Assembly: GCF_000829415.1 (NCBI RefSeq)
Contig: NZ_AP014637.1
Location: 124,001-188,000, forward strand
DNA length: 64,000 bases
Direction: 5' to 3'
Source of the DNA: Pseudomonas sp. StFLB209
GTDB lineage: Bacteria > Pseudomonadota > Gammaproteobacteria > Pseudomonadales > Pseudomonadaceae
A model generated the notes under the pieces. The model did not search any database and was not told where the DNA came from. It saw only the letters and a program-made list of their open reading frames with translations. The first letter of the stretch is position 1; each line of letters begins with the position of its first letter. Positions 8,263 through 19,254 of the stretch are shown here, piece after piece. Position numbers and translations under genes: made by a program.

Positions 8263-9570
8263 ATGACCACAACGACCCTCGCTGATACCGAGAGCACCCA
8301 ACCGCCGCCGGCCAACTCTGCCACGCGGGTGGCCACCGCCAGCTTTATCGGCACCGCCATTGAGTTCTACGATTTTTATGTATACGCCACCGCTGCTGCG
8401 CTGGTGATCGGCCCGGTGTTCTTCCCGCAAACCTCAGGCACCGCGCAGATGCTCGGCGCTTTTCTGAGCTTCGGCATTGCGTTTCTCGCCCGCCCACTGG
8501 GCTCGGCGCTGTTCGGCCACTTTGGTGACCGGATCGGCCGCAAATCGACACTGGTGGCTTCGCTGCTGCTGATGGGCGTCTGCACCACCCTGATTGGCGT
8601 GCTGCCCGGTTATGCCAGTATCGGCGTTTGGGCACCGATCCTGCTGTGCCTGCTGCGCTTTGGCCAGGGCCTGGGACTGGGTGGTGAATGGGGCGGCGCT
8701 GCGCTGCTGGCCACCGAAAACGCACCCAAAGGCAAACGTGCCTGGTTCGGCATGTTTCCGCAACTGGGCCCCTCCATTGGCTTTCTGGCCGCCAACGGCC
8801 TGTTTCTGACCCTGGCCGTGGTCCTTGATGACCAGCAGTTTCGCGAATGGGGCTGGCGCATTCCGTTTCTGCTCAGCGCAGCGCTGGTGATTGTCGGCCT
8901 GTATGTGCGCCTGAAACTGGAAGAAACCCCGGCGTTCGCCAAGGTCGTGGCCAAGCACGAACAACTGCGCCTGCCGATCGTCGAAACCTTCAGCAAACAC
9001 TGGCAGCCCATGCTGCTCGGGGCTGCAGCAATGGTGGTGTGCTACGCACTGTTCTACATCTCGACTGTATTTTCGCTGAGCTACGGCGTCTCGACCCTGG
9101 GCTACACCCGTGAGACCTTCCTGGGCCTGCTGTGTTTTGCCGTGCTGTTCATGGCCCTGGCAACGCCGATATCAGCCTGGGCCAGCGACCGGTTTGGCCG
9201 TAAACCGGTGCTGTTGACCGGTGGCGTGCTGGCGATTGCTTCGGGCTTTGCCATGGAGCCGCTACTGACTCACGGTTCGACCTGGAGCGTGGCGCTGTTT
9301 TTGAGCATCGAGCTGTTTTTGATGGGCGTGACCTTCGCGCCGATGGGCGCGCTGCTGCCCGAGCTGTTTCCGACCAAGGTGCGTTACACCGGAGCCTCGG
9401 CGGCCTACAACCTGGGTGGCATCGTCGGCGCCTCGATGGCACCGTTCTTTGCCCAGAAGCTGGTGACCATGGGCGGTTTGAGCTGGGTCGGCGGCTATGT
9501 ATCGGCCGCCGCCCTGCTCAGTGTCCTGGCCGTACTGGCCCTTAAAGAGACCCGCGATACAGAACTGTAG
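8263..9570 (+). CDS. MHS-family MFS transporter (metabolite:H+ symporter)
   Basis: The ATG at 8263 (MTTTTLADTES) is preceded by AGGGA at good spacing and is preferred over the in-frame 8212 start. The 435-residue product has the twelve-helix MHS pattern: FIGTAIEFYDFYVYATAAA in helix 1, FGHFGDRIGRKSTL in loop 2-3, GLGLGGEWGGAALLATE in helix 4 and SDRFGRKPVLL in loop 8-9. This subfamily takes up organic acids and betaines such as alpha-ketoglutarate, shikimate or proline; the substrate here cannot be read from sequence. It stands alone and is followed by a REP pair. Confidence 0.88.
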   Translation: MTTTTLADTESTQPPPANSATRVATASFIGTAIEFYDFYVYATAAALVIGPVFFPQTSGTAQMLGAFLSFGIAFLARPLGSALFGHFGDRIGRKSTLVASLLLMGVCTTLIGVLPGYASIGVWAPILLCLLRFGQGLGLGGEWGGAALLATENAPKGKRAWFGMFPQLGPSIGFLAANGLFLTLAVVLDDQQFREWGWRIPFLLSAALVIVGLYVRLKLEETPAFAKVVAKHEQLRLPIVETFSKHWQPMLLGAAAMVVCYALFYISTVFSLSYGVSTLGYTRETFLGLLCFAVLFMALATPISAWASDRFGRKPVLLTGGVLAIASGFAMEPLLTHGSTWSVALFLSIELFLMGVTFAPMGALLPELFPTKVRYTGASAAYNLGGIVGASMAPFFAQKLVTMGGLSWVGGYVSAAALLSVLAVLALKETRDTEL

Positions 9571-9575
9571 GACAT

Positions 9576-9630
9576 GTCGCAGGAGCCGCTTTAGCGGCGA
9601 AGACCATTCGCCGCTAAAGCGGCTCCTACG
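9576..9630. repeat. REP pair (inverted) between MFS and purT
   Basis: AGGAGCCGCTTTAGCGGCGAA and its inverted copy, ending in AGCGGCTCCT, face each other around a short centre and form a long stem. This is the Pseudomonas REP/BIME type, placed between two convergent genes where it may also act as a terminator. Confidence 0.85.
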
Positions 9631-9644
9631 GCTTGCATCTGCCG

Positions 9645-10826
9645 TTACAGCTTGACGTCAACCGCCTGCGAGGCGCGGTTGGCCTTGGCGCGGGCGGCTT
9701 CGATCGACTCGTCACGTGCCAGGGCCACGCCCAAGCGGCGCTGGCCGTTGACCTCTGGCTTGCCGAACAGGCGCAGGGCGGTGTCAGGCTCAGCCAGTGC
9801 TGCGCCGAGGTTGGCGAACGCAGTCTGGGTCGACTGGCCTTCAACCAGAATCACCGACGATGCCGACGGGCCGAACTGACGAATCAGTGGCACTGGCAGG
9901 CCGAGAATGGCCCGGGCGTGCAGGGCGAACTGCGACAGGTCCTGGGAAATCAGGGTCACCAGACCGGTGTCGTGCGGGCGCGGCGACACTTCGCTGAACC
10001 ACACCTGATCCCCCTTGATGAACAGCTCCACGCCGAACATGCCACGACCGCCCAACGCCTCGGTAACCGCCCTGGCCACACGCTCGGACTCGGCCAGCGC
10101 CACCGGACTCATTGCCTGCGGCTGCCAGGATTCCTGGTAATCGCCCTTCTCCTGACGATGGCCAACCGGCGCACAGAACGTGGTACCGCCAGCATGGCGC
10201 ACGGTCAGCAGGGTGATTTCATAATCGAAGTCGATAAAGCCTTCAATGATCACCCGGCCCTTGCCAGCGCGACCGCCCTCCTGAGCGTAGTCCCAGGCTT
10301 TCTGGATGTCGGCAGTGCTCTTGAGCAGGCTCTGGCCTTTGCCCGAAGAACTCATCACCGGCTTGACCACACACGGGAAGCCCAGGCTTTCGACAGCCTT
10401 GCTGTAGTCTTCGAACGTGTCGGCAAAAAAGTACGGCGAAGTCGGCAGGCCCAGCTCTTCAGCGGCCAGACGGCGGATGCCTTCGCGGTTCATGGTCAAC
10501 TGCGCAGCGCGAGCGGTCGGCACCACGGTAAAGCCTTCGGCCTCCAGCTCCACCAGGGTCGCGGTGGCGATGGCTTCGATTTCCGGCACGATGTAGTGCG
10601 GCTTCTCGGCCTCGATCACGGCGCGCAGGGCGGCGCCGTCGAGCATGTTGATCACGTGGCTGCGATGGGCAACTTGCATGGCCGGAGCGTTGGCGTAGCG
10701 ATCGACAGCGATCACTTCGACACCCAGGCGTTGCAGTTCGATGACCACTTCTTTACCCAGTTCGCCGCTGCCGCACAGCAAAACACGGGTCGCGGTGGGC
10801 GACAGTGGAGTTCCGATTTGAGTCAT
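9645..10826 (-). CDS. purT: Formate-dependent phosphoribosylglycinamide formyltransferase 2
   Basis: PurT makes formyl-GAR from GAR, formate and ATP in purine synthesis, the folate-free alternative to PurN. The ATG at 10826 ([17 protein letters not shown]) gives 393 residues, the usual length; the open frame runs on to 11102 without support. An ATP-grasp layout is visible: [18 protein letters not shown] (N-domain), [17 protein letters not shown] (nucleotide loop), [20 protein letters not shown] and [12 protein letters not shown] (metal/substrate site). Confidence 0.96.
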   Translation of the reverse strand: MTQIGTPLSPTATRVLLCGSGELGKEVVIELQRLGVEVIAVDRYANAPAMQVAHRSHVINMLDGAALRAVIEAEKPHYIVPEIEAIATATLVELEAEGFTVVPTARAAQLTMNREGIRRLAAEELGLPTSPYFFADTFEDYSKAVESLGFPCVVKPVMSSSGKGQSLLKSTADIQKAWDYAQEGGRAGKGRVIIEGFIDFDYEITLLTVRHAGGTTFCAPVGHRQEKGDYQESWQPQAMSPVALAESERVARAVTEALGGRGMFGVELFIKGDQVWFSEVSPRPHDTGLVTLISQDLSQFALHARAILGLPVPLIRQFGPSASSVILVEGQSTQTAFANLGAALAEPDTALRLFGKPEVNGQRRLGVALARDESIEAARAKANRASQAVDVKL

Positions 10827-10930
10827 CTCAGGTCCTCGAAGAGCAGATGTCGAGGGCAGCCCGCCAGTAAACGGGCAACCACGGTGGAGAAAGGCGCGCA
10901 ATTTACCATGAAGCCCTGTGCGATGCAGGG

Positions 10931-11398
10931 TTATCCCGGACAGGCGTGTCGACGCTGCCGCCAGGCCATGATCAGCCACACCGCCGTGACCCCGGCGAAT
11001 TTCGAGGCCAGGGCGGTAATCAGTACCGGTGCGCTGAGTGCGTCGATCATGCCGAAGAAGATAAAGGTGTCCAGCGGAATACTCAGCGCCGAGCTGATCC
11101 ACAGGCGATCATGCAACGGGCGTTTGGTAATGGTGAACACCAGCCAGTCGATCAGTTCAGAAACGGCAAAGGCCGTGGCGCTGGCCAGGGCAATGGTCGG
11201 GTCGCTGGTGATGTAAGACAACAGCAGCGCGGCCAGCATGGCGATAATCGCGCCATGGCCAAAGCGGGTCTGGACCATGTCGCGCAGTACAAACACCAGG
11301 CCGCCCCAGCATGACCAGATGATGTCCAGATGCGGAGCCGCCGAAAAAGCGAAGTTGATCAATACGACGCTGGCGATGTAGGCGATAAGAAAGAGCAT
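10931..11398 (-). CDS. VUT-family (Vut_1/YhhQ-like) membrane transporter
   Basis: Starting at the ATG at 11398 ([19 protein letters not shown]), the product is about 155 residues with five or six hydrophobic segments. [17 protein letters not shown] and the [11 protein letters not shown] stretch match the Vut_1 family, some members of which carry queuosine precursors. No queuosine gene is adjacent, so the substrate is open. The frame extends to 11446, but the added residues are unlike a membrane N-terminus. Confidence 0.7.
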   Translation of the reverse strand: MLFLIAYIASVVLINFAFSAAPHLDIIWSCWGGLVFVLRDMVQTRFGHGAIIAMLAALLLSYITSDPTIALASATAFAVSELIDWLVFTITKRPLHDRLWISSALSIPLDTFIFFGMIDALSAPVLITALASKFAGVTAVWLIMAWRQRRHACPG

Positions 11399-11495
11399 GG
11401 CAACTGGCGGGTAAACAAGGACAGGCGCGCATGGTAGCAGATTCACTTTTTACCCGAGTGCCTTTGTATGGCATTGCCCGCAGGCAAACCCGGGC

Positions 11496-12185
11496 TTATC
11501 GGCAGACCCGCCACATACCCATATCCAGGTGAAAGTGATTGCGATGCGCGGCGTTGTAGTCAGGCCCCAGCACCGTGTTGAAGTGCTCACAGGCCGCTTG
11601 CTGGACGCTGCGCAGAAACTGCCCCTTGGCGCCGCTGTCGTTCCAGTCACGCAGCAGGTCGATGCGCTCGCCGTTGGCCAGGCGAAACCCGGCAATGTCC
11701 AGCGCGTTGGCGCTGGCGTGCTGGCTGAGCCGGCCTTCGCTGCGGTTGTAGATGTTGCGGCAGGCAAAGCTGCCCAAGTGGTCGATACGCGCAACCCGCT
11801 GGCCCAGTGTGGCTTGAGCAACAGGCTGCAGGCTGTGGTGCTCGAACAGCGCATAAGCCACCGCCAGCGGGCAACTGGCCAAAAAGCTGCTACTGAGCGC
11901 CACCTCGCCGCCCTGAATCCGCAGGGTATTGCTCAACGGGCAATTGGCCGAAGGCGGGCTGTCAGCCTGGCGGCTGAAGCGCAGGGTCGATGATGCCAAT
12001 GCCTGATCGCACAACTGCGCATTATCCTGCAAGCGCCAGAGCTTGAATGAAGTCAGCAGATTGGGTTCGGCACGAATGTCCAGCGGTGCCCAAGGGTTCC
12101 AGCGCGGCGGCACCTCAACCCAGCTACGCCACACCGCCAGTGAGGCCAGGGCACACAACAGCAATACCACGATAACCAAGCGCAT
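11496..12185 (-). CDS. Extensin-like C-terminal domain protein (putative envelope metallopeptidase fold)
   Basis: This 229-residue protein has an N-terminal membrane anchor or signal (MRLVIVVLLLCALASLAVW). The C-terminal half carries the Extensin-like_C pattern: LSQHASANALDIAGF with the His and Asp of a zinc site, and NHFHLDMG with the second His pair. These features resemble D,D-/L,D-type Zn peptidases of the M15 group, so a cell-wall role is plausible but not shown. Several Cys residues (CDQ, NCPL, SCPL, FACRN, ACEH, VCR) suggest disulphides in the periplasm. Confidence 0.75.
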   Translation of the reverse strand: MRLVIVVLLLCALASLAVWRSWVEVPPRWNPWAPLDIRAEPNLLTSFKLWRLQDNAQLCDQALASSTLRFSRQADSPPSANCPLSNTLRIQGGEVALSSSFLASCPLAVAYALFEHHSLQPVAQATLGQRVARIDHLGSFACRNIYNRSEGRLSQHASANALDIAGFRLANGERIDLLRDWNDSGAKGQFLRSVQQAACEHFNTVLGPDYNAAHRNHFHLDMGMWRVCR

Positions 12186-12224
12186 GGTGGGACTCTTAAA
12201 CCAATGGGTTCACCCTCATGGACC

Positions 12225-13088
12225 TCAAAGAAGCCCCAACTGCTCCACCTCGGGCCCACGATCAATCTGCACCAGCGGCGCCAGGCCCGGCAAACGCGCC
12301 ATCAATTGCTCATGAAAGCGCTGCGCCAAGGCGGGTGCACGATGGTTGTCGGGGGTATGCAGGTACACGTAAGGCGTGCGCCCTTCTTCAATCCAGGCGG
12401 CGACTTTCTCGACCCAGGGCGCCATGTACGGATCATTGGCATCCAGTTCCGGGCGACCGATAAACCGCACCTGCGGTGCCTGGGTCAGCGCGGCAGGCCG
12501 CACGGGGACCTTGGGCTTTTTCGACTGGGCGTGCAGAACGGCCGGATCGCTGGAGATGCAGCTGAACAGTGCCCGCGAATCCAGGCATATCCGCTCGATG
12601 CCGTTATCGAGCAGCAGCCGGTTGAGCGCACGCTCTTCGTCGCCCTTGAGAAAAAATGCCTGGTTACGGACTTCAACGGCCAACGGCACCTTGATCTCGG
12701 CGATGAACATTGCCAGTTCAGCGAGGCGTTGTGGGCCGAAGCTGGCCGGCAACTGCAGCCAGAACGGCGTGACCCGCTCACCCAGCGGCGCCAGCATGTC
12801 AACAAATGCCTGGGCCGCGTCGAGCTGCAGGCGCAGATCGCCCTCATGGCTGATATCGCGATGAAACTTGGCGGTAAAGCGAAAGTGCGCCGGCATGGTC
12901 TGCGCCCAGCGCTGCACCGTAGCGGCGTTAGGCCGGGCGTAAAGCGTGGTGTTACCTTCAACCGTGTTGAAGACCTGACAGTAAAGGCCAAGAAAATCAG
13001 TGCTGCGGGCGTCTTGCGGATAGAAGAATTCGCGCCAGGTATTGTCGGCCCAGGACGGGCAACCAAGGAAGTAAGGCAGGCTGGTCAC
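12225..13088 (-). CDS. DUF72 (YecE-like) TIM-barrel protein
   Basis: The likely start is the GTG at 13088 (giving LPYFLGCPSWADNTWREFFYP after the first residues), because the upstream gene ends at 13091 and no better start lies closer. The product is 287 residues. FLGCPSW, NTVEGNTTLYA, FRFTAKFHRDISH and PLAVEVRNQAFF are typical of DUF72. The biochemical function of the family is unknown. The start lies within 3 bp of the preceding stop, so translation is probably coupled. Confidence 0.85.
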   Translation of the reverse strand: MTSLPYFLGCPSWADNTWREFFYPQDARSTDFLGLYCQVFNTVEGNTTLYARPNAATVQRWAQTMPAHFRFTAKFHRDISHEGDLRLQLDAAQAFVDMLAPLGERVTPFWLQLPASFGPQRLAELAMFIAEIKVPLAVEVRNQAFFLKGDEERALNRLLLDNGIERICLDSRALFSCISSDPAVLHAQSKKPKVPVRPAALTQAPQVRFIGRPELDANDPYMAPWVEKVAAWIEEGRTPYVYLHTPDNHRAPALAQRFHEQLMARLPGLAPLVQIDRGPEVEQLGLL

Positions 13089-13090
13089 AA

Positions 13091-13402
13091 TCAGACGTGC
13101 AGATCGAGCTCCGCCACTTCCATCTCCCAATCGCCGAAACTGGCGGTGGTCAGGTAGCTGGCCAGGGCGGTGGCCACTCGCGAACTCATGGAGCGCGGGA
13201 AGATCATGTCTTGCGGGCGTGCCGGAACGTTGGGGGTAGGGACGTGTACGTCAGCAGACTCACGACGCGCACTGCGGGCTGGCTGCGCAGGTTGTTCGAT
13301 ATCGCTGTCGACTTCCTCGAAGGCACCCTCAATCGTCGCAGGGCCTTTGCGGGGCTTGCGCTTGATGGGGTACGAGCGTTGTGAGGGACCGTCTATGCGC
13401 AT
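13091..13402 (-). CDS. Conserved hypothetical protein, Pro/Arg-rich
   Basis: The product is 103 residues, starting MRIDGPSQRSYPIKRKPRKG. The middle is acidic and Pro-rich and probably disordered. The C-terminal part (FPRSMSSRVATALASYLTTA and SFGDWEMEVAELDLHV) looks folded. I do not recognise the family. The stop nearly touches the start of the DUF72 gene, so the two probably form a small operon. Coding use matches the neighbours. Confidence 0.6.
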   Translation of the reverse strand: MRIDGPSQRSYPIKRKPRKGPATIEGAFEEVDSDIEQPAQPARSARRESADVHVPTPNVPARPQDMIFPRSMSSRVATALASYLTTASFGDWEMEVAELDLHV

Positions 13403-13808
13403 CGATGATTACTCGGCGTCTGTAGTGGCAATTTAACGTCACGGATAGGCGCTTTGGCAAACATCCGAATGATAACTAGACCACACAAATTGCACGTTAT
13501 TCGGGCCGCAGGGCATTTCCATAGACTGAGGCGATGAGCGGTAGATGGCCGATTGATGCCATTCATGATGAATGGCGGTGTCTGCCAATATCGTTTTCAG
13601 TCGTAATGGGTATCGTCTGGGACGGGGTTTTCTTGAGGGGCTCGGGGTCTTGCGCGGGTCGATGACTCTTACTTTCGGCGTAGGAGCGGCTTTAGTCGCG
13701 AAGGCTTTGCCATTGTCCAAAGGTCATTGCCGCGGTTGCCTGAACTGCCGGTTCTGCTCCGATGGGCGGGTTCCTTTGAAACACCAAAGGAACCAAAGCG
13801 CCTGTTCT
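13403..13808. other. 406-bp intergenic region with one REP half and a stem-loop
   Basis: It holds a single REP half (GTAGGAGCGGCTTTAGTCGC, about 13680-13699) and a perfect 10-bp stem-loop at 13769-13794 (GGTTCCTTTG/CAAAGGAACC) just after the tsaB stop, which may end tsaB transcription. The remaining short open frames look non-coding. Nothing else was identified. Confidence 0.5.
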
Positions 13809-14483
13809 TCAAGCGCCTTTTGGCGTCGCCACCTTGTCGCGCAGGTAGACCGGTTGGGCTTGATCGGCTGGCATGGCGGCGCCGCGCTGCCAGGCGAAGG
13901 TGGCGAGGCTGAGCAGGTCTTCGGCATGGGGCAGCATGCCGGCGTCGCAGCCACTCAGTTGCACGGGCAGGCGTGGGGCGTAGCCCCAGCCGGTGCCGGC
14001 GCCAAACCAGTCGCCGCTGGCTTCGGCCGGCAGGCTGGCCTGTTCGGGCGGCAGCACGGCTTCCTCACCGATCAGGCACATTTCACCGGCGCTGGCGCGG
14101 TAGCAGCCCCAGTAGACTTCATCCATGCGCGCATCGATGGCCGCCGCGACCTGGCTGGCGCCATGTTCGCGCAAGGCGCGCTGGGCCAGCACCGCGAGGT
14201 TCGAAACGGGTAATACCGGGCGATCCAGGGCAAAAGCCAGGCCCTGAACCACGCCAATGGCAATCCGCACGCCGGTGAAGGCACCCGGGCCACGGCCAAA
14301 GGCGATGGCGTCCACCGCCGACTTGGGCAAGCCCGCCTGGGCAAGCAGGTCCTGAATCATCGGCAACAGCTTCTGGGCATGCAGACGTGGCGCCACCTCA
14401 TAGTGGCTCAGCACCTTGCCATCGTGCAGCAAGGCGACCGAGCAGGCTTCAGTGGCAGTGTCCAGGGCCAGCAGGGTGGTCAT
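13809..14483 (-). CDS. tsaB: tRNA t6A synthesis protein TsaB (YeaZ)
   Basis: Start at 14483 (MTTLLALDTATEACSVALL), 224 residues. The actin-like fold shows LALDTATEACSVAL and GRGPGAFTGVRIAIGVVQGLA. TsaB is the scaffold that pairs with TsaD, TsaC and TsaE to put the threonylcarbamoyl group on A37 of ANN-decoding tRNAs. It lies after adk on the same strand, but a perfect 17-bp stem between them suggests partly separate transcripts. Confidence 0.93.
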   Translation of the reverse strand: MTTLLALDTATEACSVALLHDGKVLSHYEVAPRLHAQKLLPMIQDLLAQAGLPKSAVDAIAFGRGPGAFTGVRIAIGVVQGLAFALDRPVLPVSNLAVLAQRALREHGASQVAAAIDARMDEVYWGCYRASAGEMCLIGEEAVLPPEQASLPAEASGDWFGAGTGWGYAPRLPVQLSGCDAGMLPHAEDLLSLATFAWQRGAAMPADQAQPVYLRDKVATPKGA

Positions 14484-14520
14484 CGAGGTATCCGTCGCAA
14501 ATGAAAAGTGGCGCAGTATA

Positions 14521-14556
14521 AATGACAAATGGCCCGCAAGCGGGCCATTTGTCATT
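14521..14556. terminator. Long palindromic terminator between adk and tsaB
   Basis: A 36-nt near-perfect palindrome with the core ATGGCCCGCAAGCGGGCCAT lies 16 bp past the adk stop. T-rich stretches flank both sides, so it could stop transcription in both directions. Confidence 0.7.
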
Positions 14557-14571
14557 GTCGGGTGGTGCGGA

Positions 14572-15312
<741 letters not shown>

Positions 15313-15460
15313 TCAAGATACACAGCCGACTCTGGCCGCACAAGCCGCCCAAGGTCGCAGCCACAGCCGCATCGCCAGGCCTTACAGTAGTCGGCTAAAT
15401 AGCCTGGCGGTGCCAGCGGCGCACGCCGCGCCACTGACCTGCCAAGCCCGGGTCAATCCG

Positions 15461-18097
15461 TTAACCGGTGTTGCGCAGCCCAGCCGCAATACCCGCCACT
15501 GAAACCAGCAGGGCCAGCTCCAGCGGGCTGTCCAGACGCGCTTCGCGGTTGCGCGAGCGGGCCAGCAGTTCGGCCTGCAACAGGTGCAACGGGTCCAGAT
15601 AGGTATTGCGCAGGCTGATGAATTCCAGCGTCTCGGGGCTGTGCGCCAGCAGCCGCTGTTGGCCGGTCAGGCCCAGCACCACCGCGCACGCCTGCGACAA
15701 TAGGTCGCGTAAATGCGCCCCAAGATGCTGCAGTGGCGCAGCGACCAGACGCTCATCGTAGAGCTGGGCGATATCACTGTCGGCCTTGGCCAGGACCATT
15801 TCCAGCATGTCGATCCGGGTACGGAAGAACGGCCAGTGCTCGCGCATCTGCGCCAGCAGCTCGCCTTCACCGCGCTGCAGTGCATTGCCCAGCGCCGCCT
15901 CCCAGCCCAGCCAGGCCGGCAGCATCAGGCGGGTCTGGGTCCAGGCGAAGATCCATGGGATCGCCCGCAAGCTCTCCACCCCGCCTTCACGTCGCTTGGC
16001 CGGACGGCTGCCCAATGGCAGGCGCCCCAACTCCTGCTCCGGCGTAGCCTGACGGAAATACTCGACAAATTCAGGATGCTCCCGCACCACTGCGCGGTAG
16101 GCCTTAACGCCGTCATCGGCCAGGCGATCCATCAGGGCCCGCCAACCAGGCTCGGGCAGTGGTGGCGGCAACAACGTCGCCTCCAGCACCGCTGCCAGAT
16201 ACAGATTGAGGTTCTGCTCGGCGATGCCCGGCAGGCCAAACTTGAAGCGGATCATTTCGCCCTGTTCGGTGGTCCGGAACCGCCCCGCCACCGAGCCCGG
16301 CGGTTGCGACAGGATCGCCGCATGAGCCGGACCGCCGCCACGTCCGACCGTACCGCCGCGGCCATGGAACAACAGCAACTCGACCTGTTGTTGGCGGCAG
16401 ATATTCACCAGGGTTTCCTGGGCCCGGTACTGCGCCCAGGCCGCCGCTGTGGTGCCGGCGTCCTTGGCCGAATCGGAATAGCCGATCATCACTTCCTGCG
16501 GGCCGTGCAAGCGTGCGCGGTAACCCGGCAGCCCCAGCAGCCGCTCGAGCACAGGTCCTGCGTTATCCAGGTCGGCCAGGGTCTCGAACAGCGGCACCAC
16601 GCGCATTGGCCGCAGCACGCCGGCCTCTTTGAGTAGCAGTTGTACCGCCAGCACATCCGAAGCCGCACCGGCCATGGAGATCACATAGGAGCCCAGCGAT
16701 GCGGCCGGCGCTGCCGCCACTTCCCGGCAGGTGGCCAACACCTCGGAGGTCTCGGCAGCCGGCTTGAAATGGGCGGGCAACAACGGACGCCGGCTGCTCA
16801 ATTCCTGAGTGAGAAATTCAATGCGGGCGTCTTCGCTCCAGTCTTCATAACGGCCCAGCCCCAGGTAATCAGTGATCTCACTCATCGCCGCGCTATGCCG
16901 GCTGGAGTCCTGGCGCACGTCGAGCCTGACCAGGAACAAGCCGAAGGTCACCGCCCGACGCAGGCAATCAAGCAGCGGGCCATCGGCAATCACGCCCATG
17001 CCGCAGTTATGCAGCGACTGATAACACCGTTGCAGGGGTTCGAGCAGGTCGCGGTTGTCATGCAGCACCGCCTCTGGCGCGGGCTGGGGAACACTCAAGC
17101 AAGCATGCGCCCAATTGCGCGTGGCCCGCAGCCGCTCACGCAAGTGTTTGAGTTCGGCGCGGTAGGGTTCGGCGCTGTCGCCGACTCTGGCGCGCAGTTC
17201 GGCGCTGGCCTCTTGCATCGACAGGTCGGCGGCCAGGCTGTCGACGTCGCGCAGGTACAGATCGGCCGCCATCCAGCGCGCCAGCAGCAACACCTCCCGG
17301 GTCACACTGGCGGTCACGTTGGGGTTACCGTCACGGTCGCCGCCCATCCACGACGCAAAGCGGATCGGCGCGGCGTCCAGCGGCAGCCGAAACCCGGTGG
17401 CAGCGTGCAGGGCCTGATCAGCCTTGCGCAGGTAACTGGGGATGGCTTGCCACAACGAATGCTCGATGACTGCAAAGCCCCATTTGGCTTCATCCACTGG
17501 CGTGGGCCGGGTACGGCGGATTTCTTCGGTGTGCCAGGCCTCAGCAATCAGCCGCTGCAGGCGGGTGACGATCTGTTCGTATTCCTGACTATTAAGGTCG
17601 CGGTGATCGAGCGCGGCCAGTTGATCGGCAATCGCATCATACTTCTGGATCAGGGTGCGCCGCGCCACCTCTGTAGGGTGGGCGGTGAGGACCAGTTCGA
17701 TGTCCAGCTTGCCCAACTGGCGGGCCAGCGCCTCGCTACTGTGCCCGGCCTGGGTGAGGCGCTCGAGCAACTCAGGCAATACCGTGCTTTCGAACGGCGC
17801 AGCCTGGCTGTCGTCGCGGCGGCGCAACAGCTGGTACTGCTCGGCGATATTGGCCAGGTTGAGAAACTGGTTGAAAGCCCTCGCCATCGGCAGCAGCTCA
17901 TCTTCGTCCAGACTGGCGACACTGGCAGTGAGCTGTTCGGCACCCTGTGCTGAACCACGACGGCCGGCCTTGGCGGCCTTGCGAATGCGCTCGATGGTGT
18001 CGAGAAAGTCCGCGCCGCGCTGCTCGCGGATCGTGTTGCCCAACAGCTCGCCCAGCAAGTGGACGTCTTCGCGCAAACGGGCATCTATATCGGCCAT
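15461..18097 (-). CDS. ppc: Phosphoenolpyruvate carboxylase
   Basis: This 878-residue enzyme carboxylates PEP to oxaloacetate and so refills the TCA cycle. Active-site regions are present: [14 protein letters not shown] (catalytic His), [37 protein letters not shown] and [20 protein letters not shown]. The C-terminus ends [15 protein letters not shown], the conserved tail needed for allosteric control by aspartate. It is monocistronic. Confidence 0.97.
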   Translation of the reverse strand: MADIDARLREDVHLLGELLGNTIREQRGADFLDTIERIRKAAKAGRRGSAQGAEQLTASVASLDEDELLPMARAFNQFLNLANIAEQYQLLRRRDDSQAAPFESTVLPELLERLTQAGHSSEALARQLGKLDIELVLTAHPTEVARRTLIQKYDAIADQLAALDHRDLNSQEYEQIVTRLQRLIAEAWHTEEIRRTRPTPVDEAKWGFAVIEHSLWQAIPSYLRKADQALHAATGFRLPLDAAPIRFASWMGGDRDGNPNVTASVTREVLLLARWMAADLYLRDVDSLAADLSMQEASAELRARVGDSAEPYRAELKHLRERLRATRNWAHACLSVPQPAPEAVLHDNRDLLEPLQRCYQSLHNCGMGVIADGPLLDCLRRAVTFGLFLVRLDVRQDSSRHSAAMSEITDYLGLGRYEDWSEDARIEFLTQELSSRRPLLPAHFKPAAETSEVLATCREVAAAPAASLGSYVISMAGAASDVLAVQLLLKEAGVLRPMRVVPLFETLADLDNAGPVLERLLGLPGYRARLHGPQEVMIGYSDSAKDAGTTAAAWAQYRAQETLVNICRQQQVELLLFHGRGGTVGRGGGPAHAAILSQPPGSVAGRFRTTEQGEMIRFKFGLPGIAEQNLNLYLAAVLEATLLPPPLPEPGWRALMDRLADDGVKAYRAVVREHPEFVEYFRQATPEQELGRLPLGSRPAKRREGGVESLRAIPWIFAWTQTRLMLPAWLGWEAALGNALQRGEGELLAQMREHWPFFRTRIDMLEMVLAKADSDIAQLYDERLVAAPLQHLGAHLRDLLSQACAVVLGLTGQQRLLAHSPETLEFISLRNTYLDPLHLLQAELLARSRNREARLDSPLELALLVSVAGIAAGLRNTG

Positions 18098-18227
18098 CCT
18101 CAGTCCTCCTTACTGTTGTTGTGAGACCGACAGTGCCGCAAAAAACCGCTGCTGCCAAACCCTTTGCGAACCCCCGGCACATCGCAAGGGTCCAAAGGCA
18201 GTACCCGACACTCGTGGAGGCATCTTG

Positions 18228-18536
18228 ATGAACAGTTTTCAGACCCTGCTCAGCGAATGGGAAGCCAAGGCCCGGCAACAGCACGAACGCAGTGAAGTGA
18301 CCCTGAGCCTGTACCGTCACGACCTGGTGAAAATCAAGGCGCTGGCCGAAGCCTACGGCCTGGATGAAGCGACCATCACCGAAGGCCTGCTGCATGCGGC
18401 GCTTCAAGAAGCCGAAGCGGCCATTCCCTACGTGCAAGGTTCAGAGGTGATCCGCGTCGAAGAAGGCGAGCCGGTGTACGCCGATGCCGGCAAAACCCCG
18501 GCGTTCGTAGCCGCCGAGCAACGAATTCTCAGGTAA
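18228..18536 (+). CDS. Conserved small hypothetical protein
   Basis: The start at 18228 has a perfect GGAGG at good spacing. The 102-residue product is acidic and helical (MNSFQTLLSEWEAKARQQHE, then LYRHDLVKIKALAEAYGLDE and ITEGLLHAALQEAEAAIPYV). It has no signal peptide or membrane segment. I do not recognise a named family; the LxxLAEAYGL pattern recalls short DNA-binding or toxin-antitoxin helices, but that is weak. It is followed by its own terminator. Confidence 0.75.
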   Translation: MNSFQTLLSEWEAKARQQHERSEVTLSLYRHDLVKIKALAEAYGLDEATITEGLLHAALQEAEAAIPYVQGSEVIRVEEGEPVYADAGKTPAFVAAEQRILR

Positions 18537-18554
18537 CCCCCCGCGTCTTTCCCG

Positions 18555-18577
18555 AGCCCTCTGCCTGGAGGGCTTTT
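18555..18577 (+). terminator. Rho-independent terminator
   Basis: GCCCTC/GAGGGC stem with a six-base loop and TTTT, 18 bp after the stop at 18536. Confidence 0.75.
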
Positions 18578-18785
18578 GGCGTTCACGGCACGCCACACCG
18601 GTGGTTTCCTGCCCCGAAAAAGCTGACCGGGCAGCCTGGAAAAATCTCTGAACTATTTAAAAAAGCCACAGGTCCGACCCATTAGCCATTACAGGAACAG
18701 ACCGCAGGTAACAGGCGCCCAAGCGTCGCTTGCCTCACTTCCCGGCCGCCACTGTCATGGATAACCAAGCACTTGGAGTTAAACA

Positions 18786-19199
18786 ATGGAGTTGATGACC
18801 ATGAACAACCTCACTGCCAAAACCCCGTTCGCACGTCTGCGTGGGCTGAAACTGGCTGCGTTGGCCCTGGGTAGCTCTCTGGTACTGGCCGGCTGTGCCG
18901 GCAACCCGCCGTCGGAACAGTACGCAGTCACCCAGTCTGCGGTGAACAGCGCAGTCAGCGCCGGTGGCACCGAGTTCGCTGCAGTGGAAATGAAATCCGC
19001 GCAAGACAAGCTGCGCCAGGCCGATGTGGCCATGCAGGATCACAAGTATGACGAAGCACGCCGTCTGGCCGAGCAGGCCGAGTGGGACGCGCGCGTTGCC
19101 GAACGCAAAGCCCAGGCCGCCAAGGCCCAGAAAGCCGTGCAGGACGCTCGCCAAGGTGTGAACGAACTGCGTGAAGAAAGCCAGCGTCAGATCCAGTAA
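18786..19199 (+). CDS. DUF4398 lipoprotein
   Basis: The product is 137 residues from 18786; starts at 18795 or 18801 are possible. A lipoprotein signal ends in SSLVLAGCAG (lipobox LAGC). The mature part is one DUF4398 helical repeat, rich in Ala/Glu/Lys/Gln, predicted coiled coil (EMKSAQDKLRQADVAMQDHK). It is followed 55 bp later by an OmpA-domain lipoprotein whose N-terminal half also looks like DUF4398, so the two probably act together at the outer membrane/peptidoglycan. Confidence 0.88.
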   Translation: MELMTMNNLTAKTPFARLRGLKLAALALGSSLVLAGCAGNPPSEQYAVTQSAVNSAVSAGGTEFAAVEMKSAQDKLRQADVAMQDHKYDEARRLAEQAEWDARVAERKAQAAKAQKAVQDARQGVNELREESQRQIQ

Positions 19200-19254
19200 G
19201 CCGCTCCCTTTCGCATTTTCACGTATTCGCCATTGATTTAAGGACGACCAAACC

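Noticed and set aside
13439-13720. 93-codon minus-strand frame in the gap before tsaB
   Set aside because: It starts inside a REP half, has biased Pro/Arg composition and no ribosome-binding site.
16640-17953. 437-codon frame opposite ppc
   Set aside because: Shadow of ppc; no domain or ribosome-binding site.
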